From Blasia pusilla (taxonomy: Eukaryota; Marchantiophyta; Marchantiopsida; Blasiales): 64,000 nucleotides of DNA. A model generated the notes under the pieces. That model had not been told where the DNA came from and did not search any database. It was given only the letters and a program-made list of their open reading frames with translations. The stretch lies in the NCBI GenBank assembly GCA_050084515.1, contig CM114273.1, positions 11,346,001 to 11,410,000 on the forward strand, written 5' to 3'. A program made the position numbers and the translations under genes. Shown piece after piece: positions 38,556-49,325 of the stretch (the stretch's first letter is position 1; each line of letters starts with the position of its first letter).

Positions 38556-39250
38556 CTCAAAATGTGCAGATCCCATCTTTGTGGAGCATTCATCACGGAA
38601 AAAAAAGAGGCTTTTAGGACGAGTACAAGGCGACATAATTCAGGCTGCAAGCAGCAAACACGACAACGATGTGACATCTGGGAGCAACAAGAAACTCACG
38701 GGGAAGGTAATATTACTTTTCTATTAAACTTTGAGGGTGCATTAGATTCATGATGATATTTCTAGTTATCCTAAATATTCATACTTCCATATTATAAATG
38801 ATGGAGGATTATTTATATCAAGTGGGATCTGTGAAGCTATCAAGATTTATACCTCTCCAAGGTTGGACCTTCACCAAGGTAAAAGCATGTGGTTATTGCA
38901 TTCTATGTTATAAGTCATTTTCCTTACTTATGGAGATTTGTGACTTGCTGTTCCATCTTGTGTTTGCAACTTCAAGTGGGAGATGAAGTTCACATCACTA
39001 AACCAAAGCTTAGTAGGACAATATTGGGAAATGGTGTGGTGAGGGGTTTGAGTGGATGGGAAAAAAAATCATGGAAGTGATATTCCTACGGGAATAGTGC
39101 AAGTGGAACTCAAGATCGTCCATCTTGCTTTTTTGGATCATAAGTTGTGGCAGCCAAATGAGCATAACTTGCCACCTCAATACACCTTGGGTGATGCTCT
39201 TGGGGCTTCAATTCTCTAGCCTGAAATGAACTTGAAGAAAGTTGTGCATT
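38556..39250 (+). pseudogene. Remnant of a plant transposon-associated protein (possible En/Spm accessory ORF)
   Basis: The frame pieces VGDEVHITKPKLSRTILGNGVV, then after a break IPTGIVQVELKIVHLAFLDHKLW, PPQYTLGDALGASILW and PEMNLKKVVH resemble the C-terminal domain often annotated in plant En/Spm-type transposon proteins. That domain has a value-change pattern ending in GDA-G-I-W-P. The match is by eye and weak. Stops at several points show it is not active. Confidence 0.35.
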
Positions 39251-39496
39251 AGAGCATTCCTCTGGTTGTAGATGTAGTTCAGTTAGTAATACTTGTTGAT
39301 GTTTTGTTTCACATGCAATTTTGACAGCGTACCAACACTAGGATTTAGTCTAAATGAAGTTATCTTTGCAATATACAATGGGCCATTTTTAAAATCATTT
39401 CTATGAATATATGCATGCCCTTGTATTTCTATCTAGCTATGTATCTTACTTCTTCCCAATGTTTGAGATTATATCATGTCCTTGCTCATTGTCTTT

Positions 39497-39599
39497 GTCG
39501 TGCGAATCCACATCGTCATACAACATATATCGTTGACATACCATACTCACATACATACATAACATAGACGAGAGCATCCACAAACACAAGTGTACCACA
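39497..39599 (-). repeat. Partial second LTR (first ~103 bases) abutting the B 3' LTR
   Basis: On the minus strand the 3' LTR ends and, two bases later, LTR-start sequence TGTGGTACACTTGTG begins again, running to CGACA at 39497 before unrelated DNA. It matches 39972-40074 almost exactly. Confidence 0.85.
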
Positions 39600-39601
39600 A
39601 C

Positions 39602-40074
39602 TAAAATCCGTGAAAGACCTACTGTCATAAAACACGTATACAATCACATACAATCGAGCCAAACCCACTCCACGATGGGAGAATCTAGGTCGAAGCTGGC
39701 GGAAACACCATAGCCAAGAGCTCTACTCACTACCAAGGCTAACTCCCAACGCAACAGGCTCAACTCAAAAAACTGACTGTTCTTTGAGTGCACTCCACCT
39801 TATATCCTCCAACCTAAGAGCGGGCCCTACTAGGAAAGTCATCCCCAACTGAGTAACCCCCAACCCTATGTATGAAACCGCATCTCTACCAAGCCACTAC
39901 GGTCCCACATAAGGAATGGCCTCTACTAGCACACTATACTCTACGACATAATCCGTGTGGTCATGATAGCTGTCGTGCGAATCCACATCGTCATACAACA
40001 TACATCGCTGACATACCATACTCACATACATACATAACATAGACGAGAGCATCCACAAACACAAGTGTACCACA
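39602..40074 (-). repeat. 3' LTR of element B
   Basis: About 473 bp. The minus-strand start TGTGGTACAC directly follows a G-rich polypurine tract, and the end GGATTTTA corresponds to GGATTTCA in the 5' copy. It carries about 110 bases of U3 start that are absent from both 5' LTRs in the window. Confidence 0.82.
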
Positions 40075-40090
40075 ACTCGCCCCCCTAACT
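40075..40090 (-). promoter_or_regulatory. Polypurine tract of element B
   Basis: On the minus strand it reads AGTTAGGGGGGCGAGT immediately before the LTR start TGTGG. Its position defines the LTR boundary. Confidence 0.75.
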
Positions 40091-40255
40091 GGGGGTTAGG
40101 TCCCTCTAACTCCCAGGTAGCCCTATACATCTACTACATGCTATACACCTTGTTGGGTGCCCGAATCAGAAGGCCGGGTGCTAGGTTGCCCCATCGTTAG
40201 TCGCACATTTGTAATCCATATCATGCAAAGATCAAGTCATCTACCTCTCCTAAGT

Positions 40256-40390
40256 ACATCGAGGACAAACCCACCTTCTAGTAGGAACAACATCCATACG
40301 TGGAGTCAAACACATCATGTGCCAACCCCTAGAACACCGATCACACACCAACATACGGGCTGCGTTACCAGCAGACCCACACAACATGCA
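40256..40390 (-). pseudogene. PHD finger at the C-terminus of the integrase (element B)
   Basis: A complete Cys4-His-Cys3 array is visible: C-x2-C-x11-C-x2-C-x4-H-x2-C-x14-C-x2-C, with MLVCDRCSRGWHMMC and RRWVCPRC. The spacing and the Trp two residues before the last Cys pair are those of PHD fingers that read histone H3 tails. It sits 24 residues after a conserved DHVRNCAPCHLPNVDG block and directly downstream of the integrase, one base out of frame at about 40520 (GTGCGAGG). The frame ends at 40250-40252 shortly before the polypurine tract. In this family it occupies the place where chromoviruses have a chromodomain, suggesting a targeting role. Confidence 0.88.
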
Positions 40391-40496
40391 CCTCAAGCTA
40401 GCACGTATCATGGCTAAGCTTAGGTCAATAGTACCATCCACATTTGGAAGATGACATGGCGCACAATTACGCACATGGTCCTTCCAAAGAACTCCA

Positions 40497-41640
40497 TCAC
40501 GACCCTCCAACATGAGAACTCCAGAAGCTAACACCTCGCACTCGTAAAATAGTGCGGCCTGCCGTCACATCCAACGTTGTCGGTCCAATCTGCTGCAAAT
40601 AGACATAGTCCCCCACATGGAACCTACAAATCGATGGTCGATAACCTCCACCCTCAATGGTTGCATACCGCAACGTATCCTTGTGTTGAGCAATGGCAAG
40701 ATTCTCAAAGGCTGTTGGCATAACTCTCCGAAAGAGCTCCGCCCGCTGAGAACACACTCTCATCCACATCTCTGGGTCATCAAGGTTCACCACCTCACTA
40801 GAATCTCGACGAATTGCTGCAGGCAAGTCTGGATCTCGGCCATATAACAGAAAATAAGGTGAGAAGGAAGCCAAGGATGCTTGGCGACTAAACCTATACC
40901 CCATGGCTAACCATGGCAACTGAATATCCCAGTATCCAAGATGCCCTTCTCAGGCCATACTTGCGCAATGCTCTCTTCACCGTCTGAACCACATGCTCAG
41001 CCAAACCATCCGCCTCTAGATGATCTCGAGACGTGGTCCGATGATCAATCAACGCCTTGTCACACAAGACCTGAAACTCACCCTGAAACTCTGTACCCTG
41101 GTCGATCAGCACTCCAGGTGGTGCACCAAAATGACTAAGCACTCTATCAAGAAACCCATACGCCGTTCCCTCACTTGCCTTGTTAGGTAATGCCACCAAC
41201 TCAATCCACTTGGAGAAGTGCTCCACCATCACCAACACATATCGATGATGTTGTACAGTCAACGGTAACGGTCCCGCAAAGTCCACACTCCAACGGTAAC
41301 CCAACCCCATCATAGGCAAGGGATGTAACTGTGGTGTAGGGGCATTGAATGATGCCCTCACCCGGTCACAAACCATACAACATGACACCAACTGCTGCAC
41401 TTGAGTATGCATGCCACGCCATCAATACTGGCCAAGGAGTAAGCTATACGTACGCTTTACCCCAAAATGTCCCAACTCCTCATGGGCATGTCGCACAATG
41501 CGTTCTCTCTGAGCCAAATGTGGCACTACTCGTACTCTACCATCCTCCCACACGCGGAGAATATGTGTTCCCTCCAATCGATACCTCTTAGCACGTTGAA
41601 GAACACGGTCTCGCTCCTTGGCACTCACTATGCCGGCACC
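40497..41640 (-). pseudogene. Integrase of element B
   Basis: The zinc-binding N-terminus has RHAHEELGHFGVKRT and CCMVCDRVR. The catalytic core has WSVDFAGPL (first Asp), GVLIDQGTEFQGEF (second Asp) and LEADGLAEHVVQTVK (Glu within EADG). The C-terminal region has YGRDPDLPA and VGDYVYLQQIGP. An in-frame TGA follows LLLGQY at about 41422, and a frame change lies near 40900 (ILGYS to MPWLAMGYRF). The enzyme would insert the cDNA. All three acidic residues survive. Confidence 0.9.
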
Positions 41641-41702
41641 CTCTTGGTCCGTAGGAACTCCAACACCAACGCATCATCATGAATATCACGCTCATTGATC
41701 CG

Positions 41703-43367
41703 CATCGACCATCTCTAACCTTAGGATCTCAAGGCTAGCCATCTACCCTCGACTAGAGTAAGATATCATGTGGTCCTCCATACTAGAGTCCACCCCTAAC
41801 CAACATAAAAGGCGGATGCATGCCAACCTGGAACCATCTCCTCATCAACCTCGCCATGCCATCTAGCCCTGATTGTATCCTCTTGGCTAGAACATGGGTT
41901 CCTACTCAACCCATCAAAGCATCAAGGTTGGCAACTCCAGTCTCTACTGTACCACCCGGAAGTCATACTCCTATAAGATAAGAGCCCACCGTGCAAGCTT
42001 CCCTATAAGCTTGTCGACTCCATCAACCACTTGAGCGGTGGTGATCAGTAACAAGGGTAAAGCGTGTGCCAAACAAGTAACACCTAAAGTGTGCCACACC
42101 ACACTACTCTTGCCAAGCACTCTCCCTCATATGAACTATAGAGCGACTCGCATTTGCATTATTCGAACGACTTGCATAGGCCACCACAAACTCCATGTGC
42201 TCATCATCATGTTGTGTCAACACCGCTCCAAGTCCCAACCTACTCCAATCGTGTGTAATGAAATGGGCGCCCTCTGATAGGTCTCCTCAAGATAGGCGCC
42301 GCCACCAACTGGGCCTTAAGCTCCACAAAAGCTCTCTCCTGATCATCTCCCCAGTACCACTCTTGATCTGATTTTAGCAATTGGTTCAAAGGCTTTGCCA
42401 TAGCACTAAATCCCTTCACATACCTCCTATAGTAGTTTGCCAATCCCATGAATGCCCGAACTCTACTCACATCTACCAGATGAGGAATAAGTGCAATAGC
42501 CTGCACCTTTGCTTGCTGAACTCCCAAACCACCTAGATAGATCACATGACCCAAGTACTCAACATCCTCATGGAAGAACTTACACTTTCTTGGATGCAAA
42601 CGTAGACAATGAGCTTTCAACCGCTCAAACACAATCTGCAAATGTATCTGATGCTCCTCTACCGTGTTACTAAACACTAAGATATCATCAATGTAACACC
42701 GAACAAAATCCAACCTCCCTAGGATCCTGTCCATCACTCTTTGAAACTCGGCAGGTGCATTCTTCAACCCAAAGGGTAAGAATTTCCACTGGTACAAAAA
42801 ATCCTTGCCATGAGCGTTGACACCCCAAAATGCTGTCTTTGCCTTGTCACTCTCTCGAATCGGCAATTGATGGTATCCTGCCTGAAGATCGAAAGTACTG
42901 AAAATCTTTGCATGTCCCACCACATCAAAGATCTTCTCAGGTGTAGGCATGGCATACCTATCGGCCTTGGTTTGCCGATTGATAGGACGGTAATCTCCAT
43001 ACATCCGCCTATCCGTGTAGTTGCCATGCATATCCTTTTAGCAGGCATGAAAGTGGCGATGCATATTCTCCATGCGAAACTCCACTAATCCAGCCTCCAA
43101 AAGATCCAACGTCCTACTTTGAATCAGGTCCCTCTCCATATCACTATATCGGTGGGGAGGACAGAAGATTGGCGAATCAGTAGCCAAATCAATCCGTATA
43201 CCGGGTCCAACCAAAGCACCCAACTCCTTCATGCTAAAGACAAAACAACTCCTATAAGCATGTAGGAATTGTGTCAAGCGTCGTTTCTCATCTCCCGTAA
43301 GCTTGGGCCCAAGTAATGGCTCCCAAGTCTCTTCCACTGGCACACTAGAGGGAGAGGACGACGCCAT
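41703..43367 (-). pseudogene. Reverse transcriptase and RNase H of element B
   Basis: 42240-43031 is an uninterrupted stretch of 263 residues with GDYRPINRQTKADRYAMP, FSTFDLQAGYHQLPI, LPFGLKNAPAEFQRVMD, the catalytic CYIDDILVFS and ANYYRRYVKGFS. N-terminal RT at 43038-43367 has EETWEPLLGPKLT and FSMKELGALVGPGIRIDLA. RNase H (41760-42300) is badly decayed compared with A: fragments AVLTQHDDEHMEFVVAYAS and GVAHFRCYLFGTRFTLV remain, with stops and frameshifts. The intact 263-residue run suggests that the RT decayed later than the RNase H, or by chance less. Confidence 0.92.
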
Positions 43368-43369
43368 TG

Positions 43370-44620
43370 GCTGCTATGCAACCCCCTCACAAGATGGTAC
43401 ACCCTTAGCTACACCATCATCTGAGCAAATAACTCCTCCACCAGCATGAGCAACCAACTTCACATGCCCAGCCATTACATCCAATTTACTCCAAGGATGC
43501 AAAATACTATTCTCCTCGCCCCCAGCCAATGTCTCTACCGTCCCGGTAGCCATCGAGCTCATCACAAGGGGTGGAAGATCCATAGACATAGTCGAAAGTC
43601 GACGTTGCTTGGCCATACCAAGATTCAAAATCCAGGTCAAACAATTCACGTCCATGGCCTGACCCAACACATGACGTCATGAAGCCTCAGAAATGGAAGC
43701 AACTGCTGTCACACCAGTAGCAAATCCCATCACACGCTCTCTCTCATCAGCATTAGGCTCAACCAACTATCGCACATGAGAATCCCATACAAGCCCAGGA
43801 CCACCTTTCTTGTAGGCATGTAACCAGGGAAAACTCACAAATGTGGGTAGTACCATCCTAGGCTGACCCACACGGTTCACCACTACCATGGGTGACCGAT
43901 CAATAACCCTCACCACTTGAGAAAGTCGCCCAGTATCCAAGATACTATCCACTCTAAGGCAATGATCCCGCTGCACTGCATCATATGCTTGACGTAGCAC
44001 CTCCCCAGGCAACAAGTTTTTCAACCACAAGAGTGGATGATGTGCACACGAGCCAACTTGCATTGCATCCAACAACACCATTGGTCCAATCCAAGATCGC
44101 ACCTCATAAACACTCGCCATTATCAAGGTCCGAGTGTCACCCAACAATGGAACATTCCCCAGAATGTTAGCGGGAGCACTTGCCTGATGAACTTGAAGAT
44201 GTCGTAACATCCATAACATCTCCCAAAACAATCGAGACCTAGCTAGGATCGTGTAATCCCTCACCACGACCAGCACGTGTATGACCTTGACATGGCCATT
44301 CAGCAATCACCAAATCCACAGGACCAACCCTCTCAAGGTCTTGCGCCCCCAACAATGCAATGTGTGATGGCAAAGCACGCTGGTACCCATGAATAGCTGA
44401 TGGCGGCAACAACTCAGGATATCTCTACATCAATTGACCAATATGTGGGGATGAGACTCTCTGGGCCGTCTCATCTCGCTCCACATACACGTATTTCCGC
44501 ACATAAATACCGACCTGCAACACTGCAGCTAAACTAGTGCTAATCCCGCCAAAGAGATCTAACACACAAATGCCCTCCGGCAGATACTGCCATACAATGG
44601 GTGTAGTATCCAAAGGGGAT
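43370..44620 (-). pseudogene. C5-cytosine DNA methyltransferase domain of element B (DNMT3-like)
   Basis: Motif I GICVLDLFGGISTSLAAVL (44539-44565 core) is followed by VYVERDETAQRVSS. Then LGAQDLERVGPVDLVIA leads to motif IV EWPCQGHTRAGRGEGL, with the catalytic Cys in PCQ at 44287-44295. RSRLFWEML follows a 4-base CTAG insertion near 44240. Motif VI reads GNV instead of ENV (44151-44159). VLLDAMQVGSCAHHPLLW is motif VIII-like. A region like that before motif X of DNMT3 has ILDTGRLSQVVRVI and ERERVMGFATGV, and motif X-like LGQAMDVNCLTWIL ends the fold. Stops lie near 44425, 43767 and 43680. About 400 residues, between protease and RT. Motif order is unpermuted, so unlike plant DRM. It would methylate cytosine in DNA, but this copy is inactive. 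Confidence 0.9.
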
Positions 44621-44700
44621 AACCCAACTGGACTAGAAGTAGGATTCCGCCATGGGGCCTCCTCTTTCTCGTGAGGTATAACAGCCTCACACCAAGCCTC

Positions 44701-45774
44701 CTATACTAGGCGATCAGCCTCCTGCCATAGTGCACCACCTAAACTCCAAAGTGGCATATCCAATGATGAGGATGCCATTGCTGCAAAACTAGGGACCTCC
44801 TCTATCTCCTCATGCACAGGAGAATCCATAGCAGAAAGATTACCCTCCAAAAAGTCTCCTAGCCAAGTGACTACTCCACTAAAACTAGCCACAAATGCTA
44901 ACACTGTTGGGGAAGACCCTCCTAGTCGAGCCCCATAAATAAATCTCATAGGAATCTGGCTCATACGTCCATCCCTGGACTGCCAACCAGGTATATAAGA
45001 CGTTGTCTCAGTCCAGTAGTCCATCTGAAAACCCATCGGGTATAATACTACTCCTCCAACTAGTACATCATACGACTCAGTTGATGTGACCATTGTAGAT
45101 ACTCCCAACCGGGAGCTATCAGTTGCATGATCTGGTCTCAACTGTACAGACAACTTCTCCCGTGTCATGAATTGAGACCTATCATTGACTCCTCCAAGTG
45201 ATGTTTGAATCTGGAATGGGCAAGGCTCAAGCTCTAACTTCCGAATGCCCAAATCAATACATGCCGCCTTTCCCAACATCAAAGATTGGGTACCAGAGTC
45301 TAACAAGACTCTATTTGGTCTATACACTTGTCATGTAGGACTCACCAATCGGAATATCCCACTCCGATTGTCCAACATACATACACCAGGTGTAAGCCTT
45401 TCACGATCAATGGCTGGCCGGGTTGGTAATGCATCTATCTTCGCCGCTGTTGTGTGCCAAGTAGCATTGGTACTCAATGTTACACCTGACATAGAGGGTC
45501 GCTCCACCGCAACACCCTCATCCACCTCAACACGTGTAGCAGTATCACCCCCACGTTCACACAACGTGGCTGCTAGCTGAAATACAAGAGCTAAGTCAAC
45601 TCCTAAAGCCATCAGCTCTGTGGCCAAAAATAATGGGGATCCCAACACTGAAGTTGCCATCCGCAATACTGCACTCGATGCTGCATCCGTGTCTACTACA
45701 CGCAATGTAGATGCCTCAATCCCCACTGTAGGCTCAATAGGCTGCGTAGGAACCATGGATGGAGTCCTAAGCAC
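44701..45774 (-). pseudogene. Aspartic protease region of element B
   Basis: RVLLDSGTQSLMLGKAA holds the active-site D-S-G at 45292-45300. PFQIQTSLGG, MTREKLSVQLRPDHATD and YDVLVGGVVLYPMGFQMDYW follow, then SRDGRMSQIPMRFIYG and an acidic linker HEEIEEVPSF toward the methyltransferase. The upstream Ala/Thr-rich segment at 45331-45774 links to gag, separated by a TGA near 45331. The frame 44701-45327 is uninterrupted for 208 residues. Confidence 0.8.
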
Positions 45775-47427
45775 CTAAGACAACAAGAATGACTGGGGAA
45801 GCCTAGCCTCAGCCTCACCCGTCTGTGGGTCCAACTCCACAAGAGCACCACGTGGCTCGACGCCGAGTGGCTCTCTTGAATCGCACTTGAGGCCTCAACT
45901 TTGTCTGCCGCACTCACCATATAAGAGAGATCATCCCCTCCATAAGAGGTGGAAGCCCTGTGCTCTCGAACTGCTCTATGTTGGATACTAACCATAGTAG
46001 CCAACCTCGCTCCAATGCTCAATCTCGGACCATAGTCGATCGTGTCTTAGTGGTAGGGGTAGCCACCGTAGGCTCTCCAACCACCTGGTCCACTCTACCA
46101 CCCCTACCCCTACCACCTCGGCCTCTCGGAGCTACTCCACCACGGCCGCGGCCTGATCTCAACTGGATGAAGATCAAAGCAACGCTCTTGAGGATGACCT
46201 GGTCTCTCGCAATGATCACACTGAGTTGGGCCGAGTGAGTCCCATCCTCCAAAGTCCATCTCCCATCCTCTTGGGGACAAAACCTCCTAACATTATCATC
46301 TCCACATATCCAACATGACTGTCCTTGCTGCGGGGCAGCAAATGAAGGCAATGGTCTCTACGCAAGTATCCCTCTAGGACCTGACTGAGGTCGTGTGTAC
46401 CCCCCACGACTCCCACTACTACTACCACCACCACCACCACTACGAGACTGTGAACTGGACTGCTAAACATGAGAAGTAGTAGTTGTATCCCTACTGAATG
46501 CGGATGTCACCACTCTCTCCTCCACCATGTTAAGCTCAATCTTCTCAGATAGAGCAAACACATGGGTCAATGTGGGTGAATCATCACTCATAAGAGTAGC
46601 ATCACTTACCATGCGGCGCAACTCTATGTCCAAGATCCCATACCAAAAATGGACTACTGAGCCTCAGTCACACCCTGGGTAACTGAAATCAAGCGTCGCA
46701 AACGAGTGTATGCCTCATGAAGACTCTCACCAGTCTTTCGCTCAAATCGTGAAGACTCCTCAACTTCTCTCTCTTCACTCCCTGATAGTTCTTCTTCAAC
46801 CTCTTGAAGAACTCTGCAACCGGGCTGAATGATGGTGGGGCACTAGTACCTCCACTAGTACTTCCATGGGTACCTTCATTGGTACCCCCACTCCGGCTCG
46901 TACTCGCACCACTCAATGTCGAGCTGGCTGACACAGTAAGAGCACTACTACCACTACCACCATGGGTGATAGACACATAGCCTGGAGACCAATATTGTCT
47001 CCACGCCTCAATCTCAGTTGTATGGTCCCTCCTAAACTCATGGTAATCGTCCATGGGTGGTCCCTCCAAGTGCTGAAACAACCCCTTCCAAGCCAAGAAG
47101 GGTGTAAACAACGTCGCGTTCTGCAAACATCTGCATATCACAACACGTATCCAACTCCTGAATGAAGTCCTCCAACTCAATGGTGCCCACTACGCACGAG
47201 TATCGTCGTGGGTCCTTCATGGTCCCATATATCCCGTCCATGTCCCAAATCAATGGAGCTACAACACTCGATAACAACGTAGTAGACTCGGTGTTTGGAA
47301 CATCCTCGTCCTCCTCTTCATCAACCGTCGGAAATGGAAAATCTAGCTGATACCTCAATCCACTCCGTGTAAAACCACCATTGTCCGCACCACGGTCCCC
47401 AACTTGACCACCAGACAGCTCCGTCAT
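45775..47427 (-). pseudogene. gag of element B
   Basis: Start ATG at 47425-47427 (MTELSGGQVGDRGAD). Then come an acidic run VDEEEDEDV, LIWDMDGIYGTMKD, VGTIELEDFIQELD, FQHLEGPPMDDYHEF, a short Gly-Thr-Ser repeat, and EFFKRLKKNYQGVKR. The nucleocapsid has SCWICGDDNVRRFCP near 46270-46320 and, in a shifted frame, the equivalent of the second knuckle of A near 46190-46230, then an Arg/Gly tail. At least five frame breaks. It would form the particle that packages the RNA. Confidence 0.8.
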
Positions 47428-47433
47428 GACCAA

Positions 47434-48961
47434 CGCCGATGCCGCACCACCACCAAATCATCACCATTAAGTAACCAAGTGACGTCGATGTCACTGTACT
47501 ATTCTATCTCTACTAGCTATGGGTGTAGGCAACCTAACCTGTCATCACCACAAGAAGCCTCCCACGGTCTATTGGTCATCATTCTAGCCTCACTACCGGT
47601 AGCACACAAGAGTAAAACTACTCTGGAAATCAGCGTCAACCCTAACAATGGGCGCGTAAGCAAGAAGCAACGATGGAGGGGATCCAAACACAGGAAGTCT
47701 AACGACAACCCTCCAATTGCAAATGCAAATCAAGGTAACACAATCCACCAAACGTGGCGCCCCCTGAATCCACAGAACCCACCACACAATTCTAACGCAA
47801 TAGCTACTCCGCCGCTGGTCGATGACGTGCTAGTCGCACTCGCAGCACCTGAAAATATCACCTGCATGGAGAGGCTACACCATACTATGCGCTAGAGGTC
47901 CATCAACCAAAAACCTGAGATGCATAAAGCGCCTAACACATTTCCGAACAACACCAAATGAGCTACACCAGTGTGTACACTCGCATAGTTAAGAACTCAG
48001 CAGTTAAGCGTCTTCCAGGCAGAATAGCCCAAACATGGGTGACCAGTTATGCAACACTCAACTCACAAATCCTGCAAAAATTGCCTCATGCCCAAGCAAG
48101 CAAGCTTGCTTGCTTGCTCCTTGCTCCTTACTCCGCCTCTCACGCACACTCGCCCACTCGCCCCAAGCTACCACGAGTTGCCTTGAAGCCTCGAAACGCC
48201 CAAAAATGCTCGAGACATGCCCCTATTGCCCCGTTCGCCACGCTTCACTATGGAGAGAGGCCCAACCAGGGCGCCTCTAATGGGATAGGCGTCTCCAACA
48301 ACGGATGTGTCACCAACCGACCATAATCAGCCCCTCCGATCTGCTGTCCACCATAGACCTTGAGCTAGTCCACAAAATTTTGATCAGCAATTACTCCACA
48401 AATCCTCAACCAAAATTGAATTTGTTTCAATCAGAATTTAATTGGCCACCATAGCTATCTCTCCACAAAAATCAGCTACAATTGAGCTCTGTACACTGAG
48501 CTAAAAATGAGACAAACTTGTTGTCCATGCACCTCCATAATCGCAAATCCAACAGCGCTTCCGCCCAAATTCATGCACACAATCCGCAATGCTCCACATA
48601 CTCAAGAAAATAGCTTCACATGAGATCACAATGTAGGTAGCAACAGGAACCCCTCACCCGATCTGGATGAACTTCAACAGAGCTTCCACACTCCAAGCTC
48701 TCCACATCAGAAAACCGTCGAACACGAACTAGAATCTTCAATCCTTGATAACTTCCAACTCCCTTGACGAAATCCGGCGATCTAAAACACGTTGGAAAGC
48801 TCTCAGCAAGGCGCTTATTTCCCAAACAACCATGCACCAGATTTACACTTCCAACATAGGCCACAAGCCACGAACATCCACGGCTGAGTACACAATCAGC
48901 CCTAACCAGATCCTACCGATCCACGATCGAAGCTACCATCGATCTACTCGAGTTCTTTGAG
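47434..48961 (-). other. 5' leader of element B
   Basis: Non-coding, collinear with A 5428-6838 but with an extra segment at about 48100-48180 containing GCAAGCAAGCTTGCTTGC, a self-complementary run. No standard tRNA primer site is apparent next to the LTR end at 48961. Confidence 0.6.
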
Positions 48962-49325
48962 TGAAATCTGTGAAATACCTACTTTCATAAAACACATATA
49001 GAATCACATACAATCGAGCCAAACTCACTCCACGATGGGAGAATCCAAGTCGAAGCTTGCGGGAATCACCATAGCCAAGAGTTATACTCACTACCAAGGC
49101 GAACTCCCAACGCAACAGGCTCAACTCAAAGAACTAACTGTTCTTTGAGAGCACTCCACACTATATCCTCCAACCTAAGAGCGGGCCCTAGTGGAAAAGT
49201 CACCCTCAACTGAGTAACCTCCAACCCTATCTTTGAAACCGTATCTCTACCTAGACACTACGGCCCTACATAAAGTATGGCCTCTACTAGCACACTATAC
49301 TCTACGACATAATCCGTATGGTCAT
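48962..49325 (-). repeat. 5' LTR of element B (U3 start missing)
   Basis: Aligns with 39602-39964 of the 3' LTR and with 6839-7222 of A. It ends at GTCAT and continues into unrelated GA-rich DNA, without the 110-base U3 start found in the 3' LTR. Confidence 0.8.

Larger units (their letters stand above)
39497..49325 (-). mobile_element. Ty3/gypsy element B: gag-PR-methyltransferase-RT-RNaseH-IN-PHD, nearly complete
   Basis: This is the best copy of the family. From right to left it has 5' LTR, long leader, gag, protease, C5-cytosine methyltransferase, RT, RNase H, integrase, PHD finger, polypurine tract and 3' LTR, followed by a partial second LTR start. Each domain is recognised from its own motifs and each matches element A where both exist. 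Total span is about 9.8 kb. Frameshifts and stops are present in nearly every domain, so it cannot move by itself. Confidence 0.92.

Noticed and set aside
40250-40534. The PHD finger as an independent host gene
   Set aside because: It is contiguous with the integrase apart from a one-base shift and ends just before the polypurine tract.
43370-44620. The methyltransferase as a host gene overlapped by a retrotransposon
   Set aside because: It lies in the same strand between protease and RT in A and B and follows the protease in D, with no intron or separate start. It belongs to the element.
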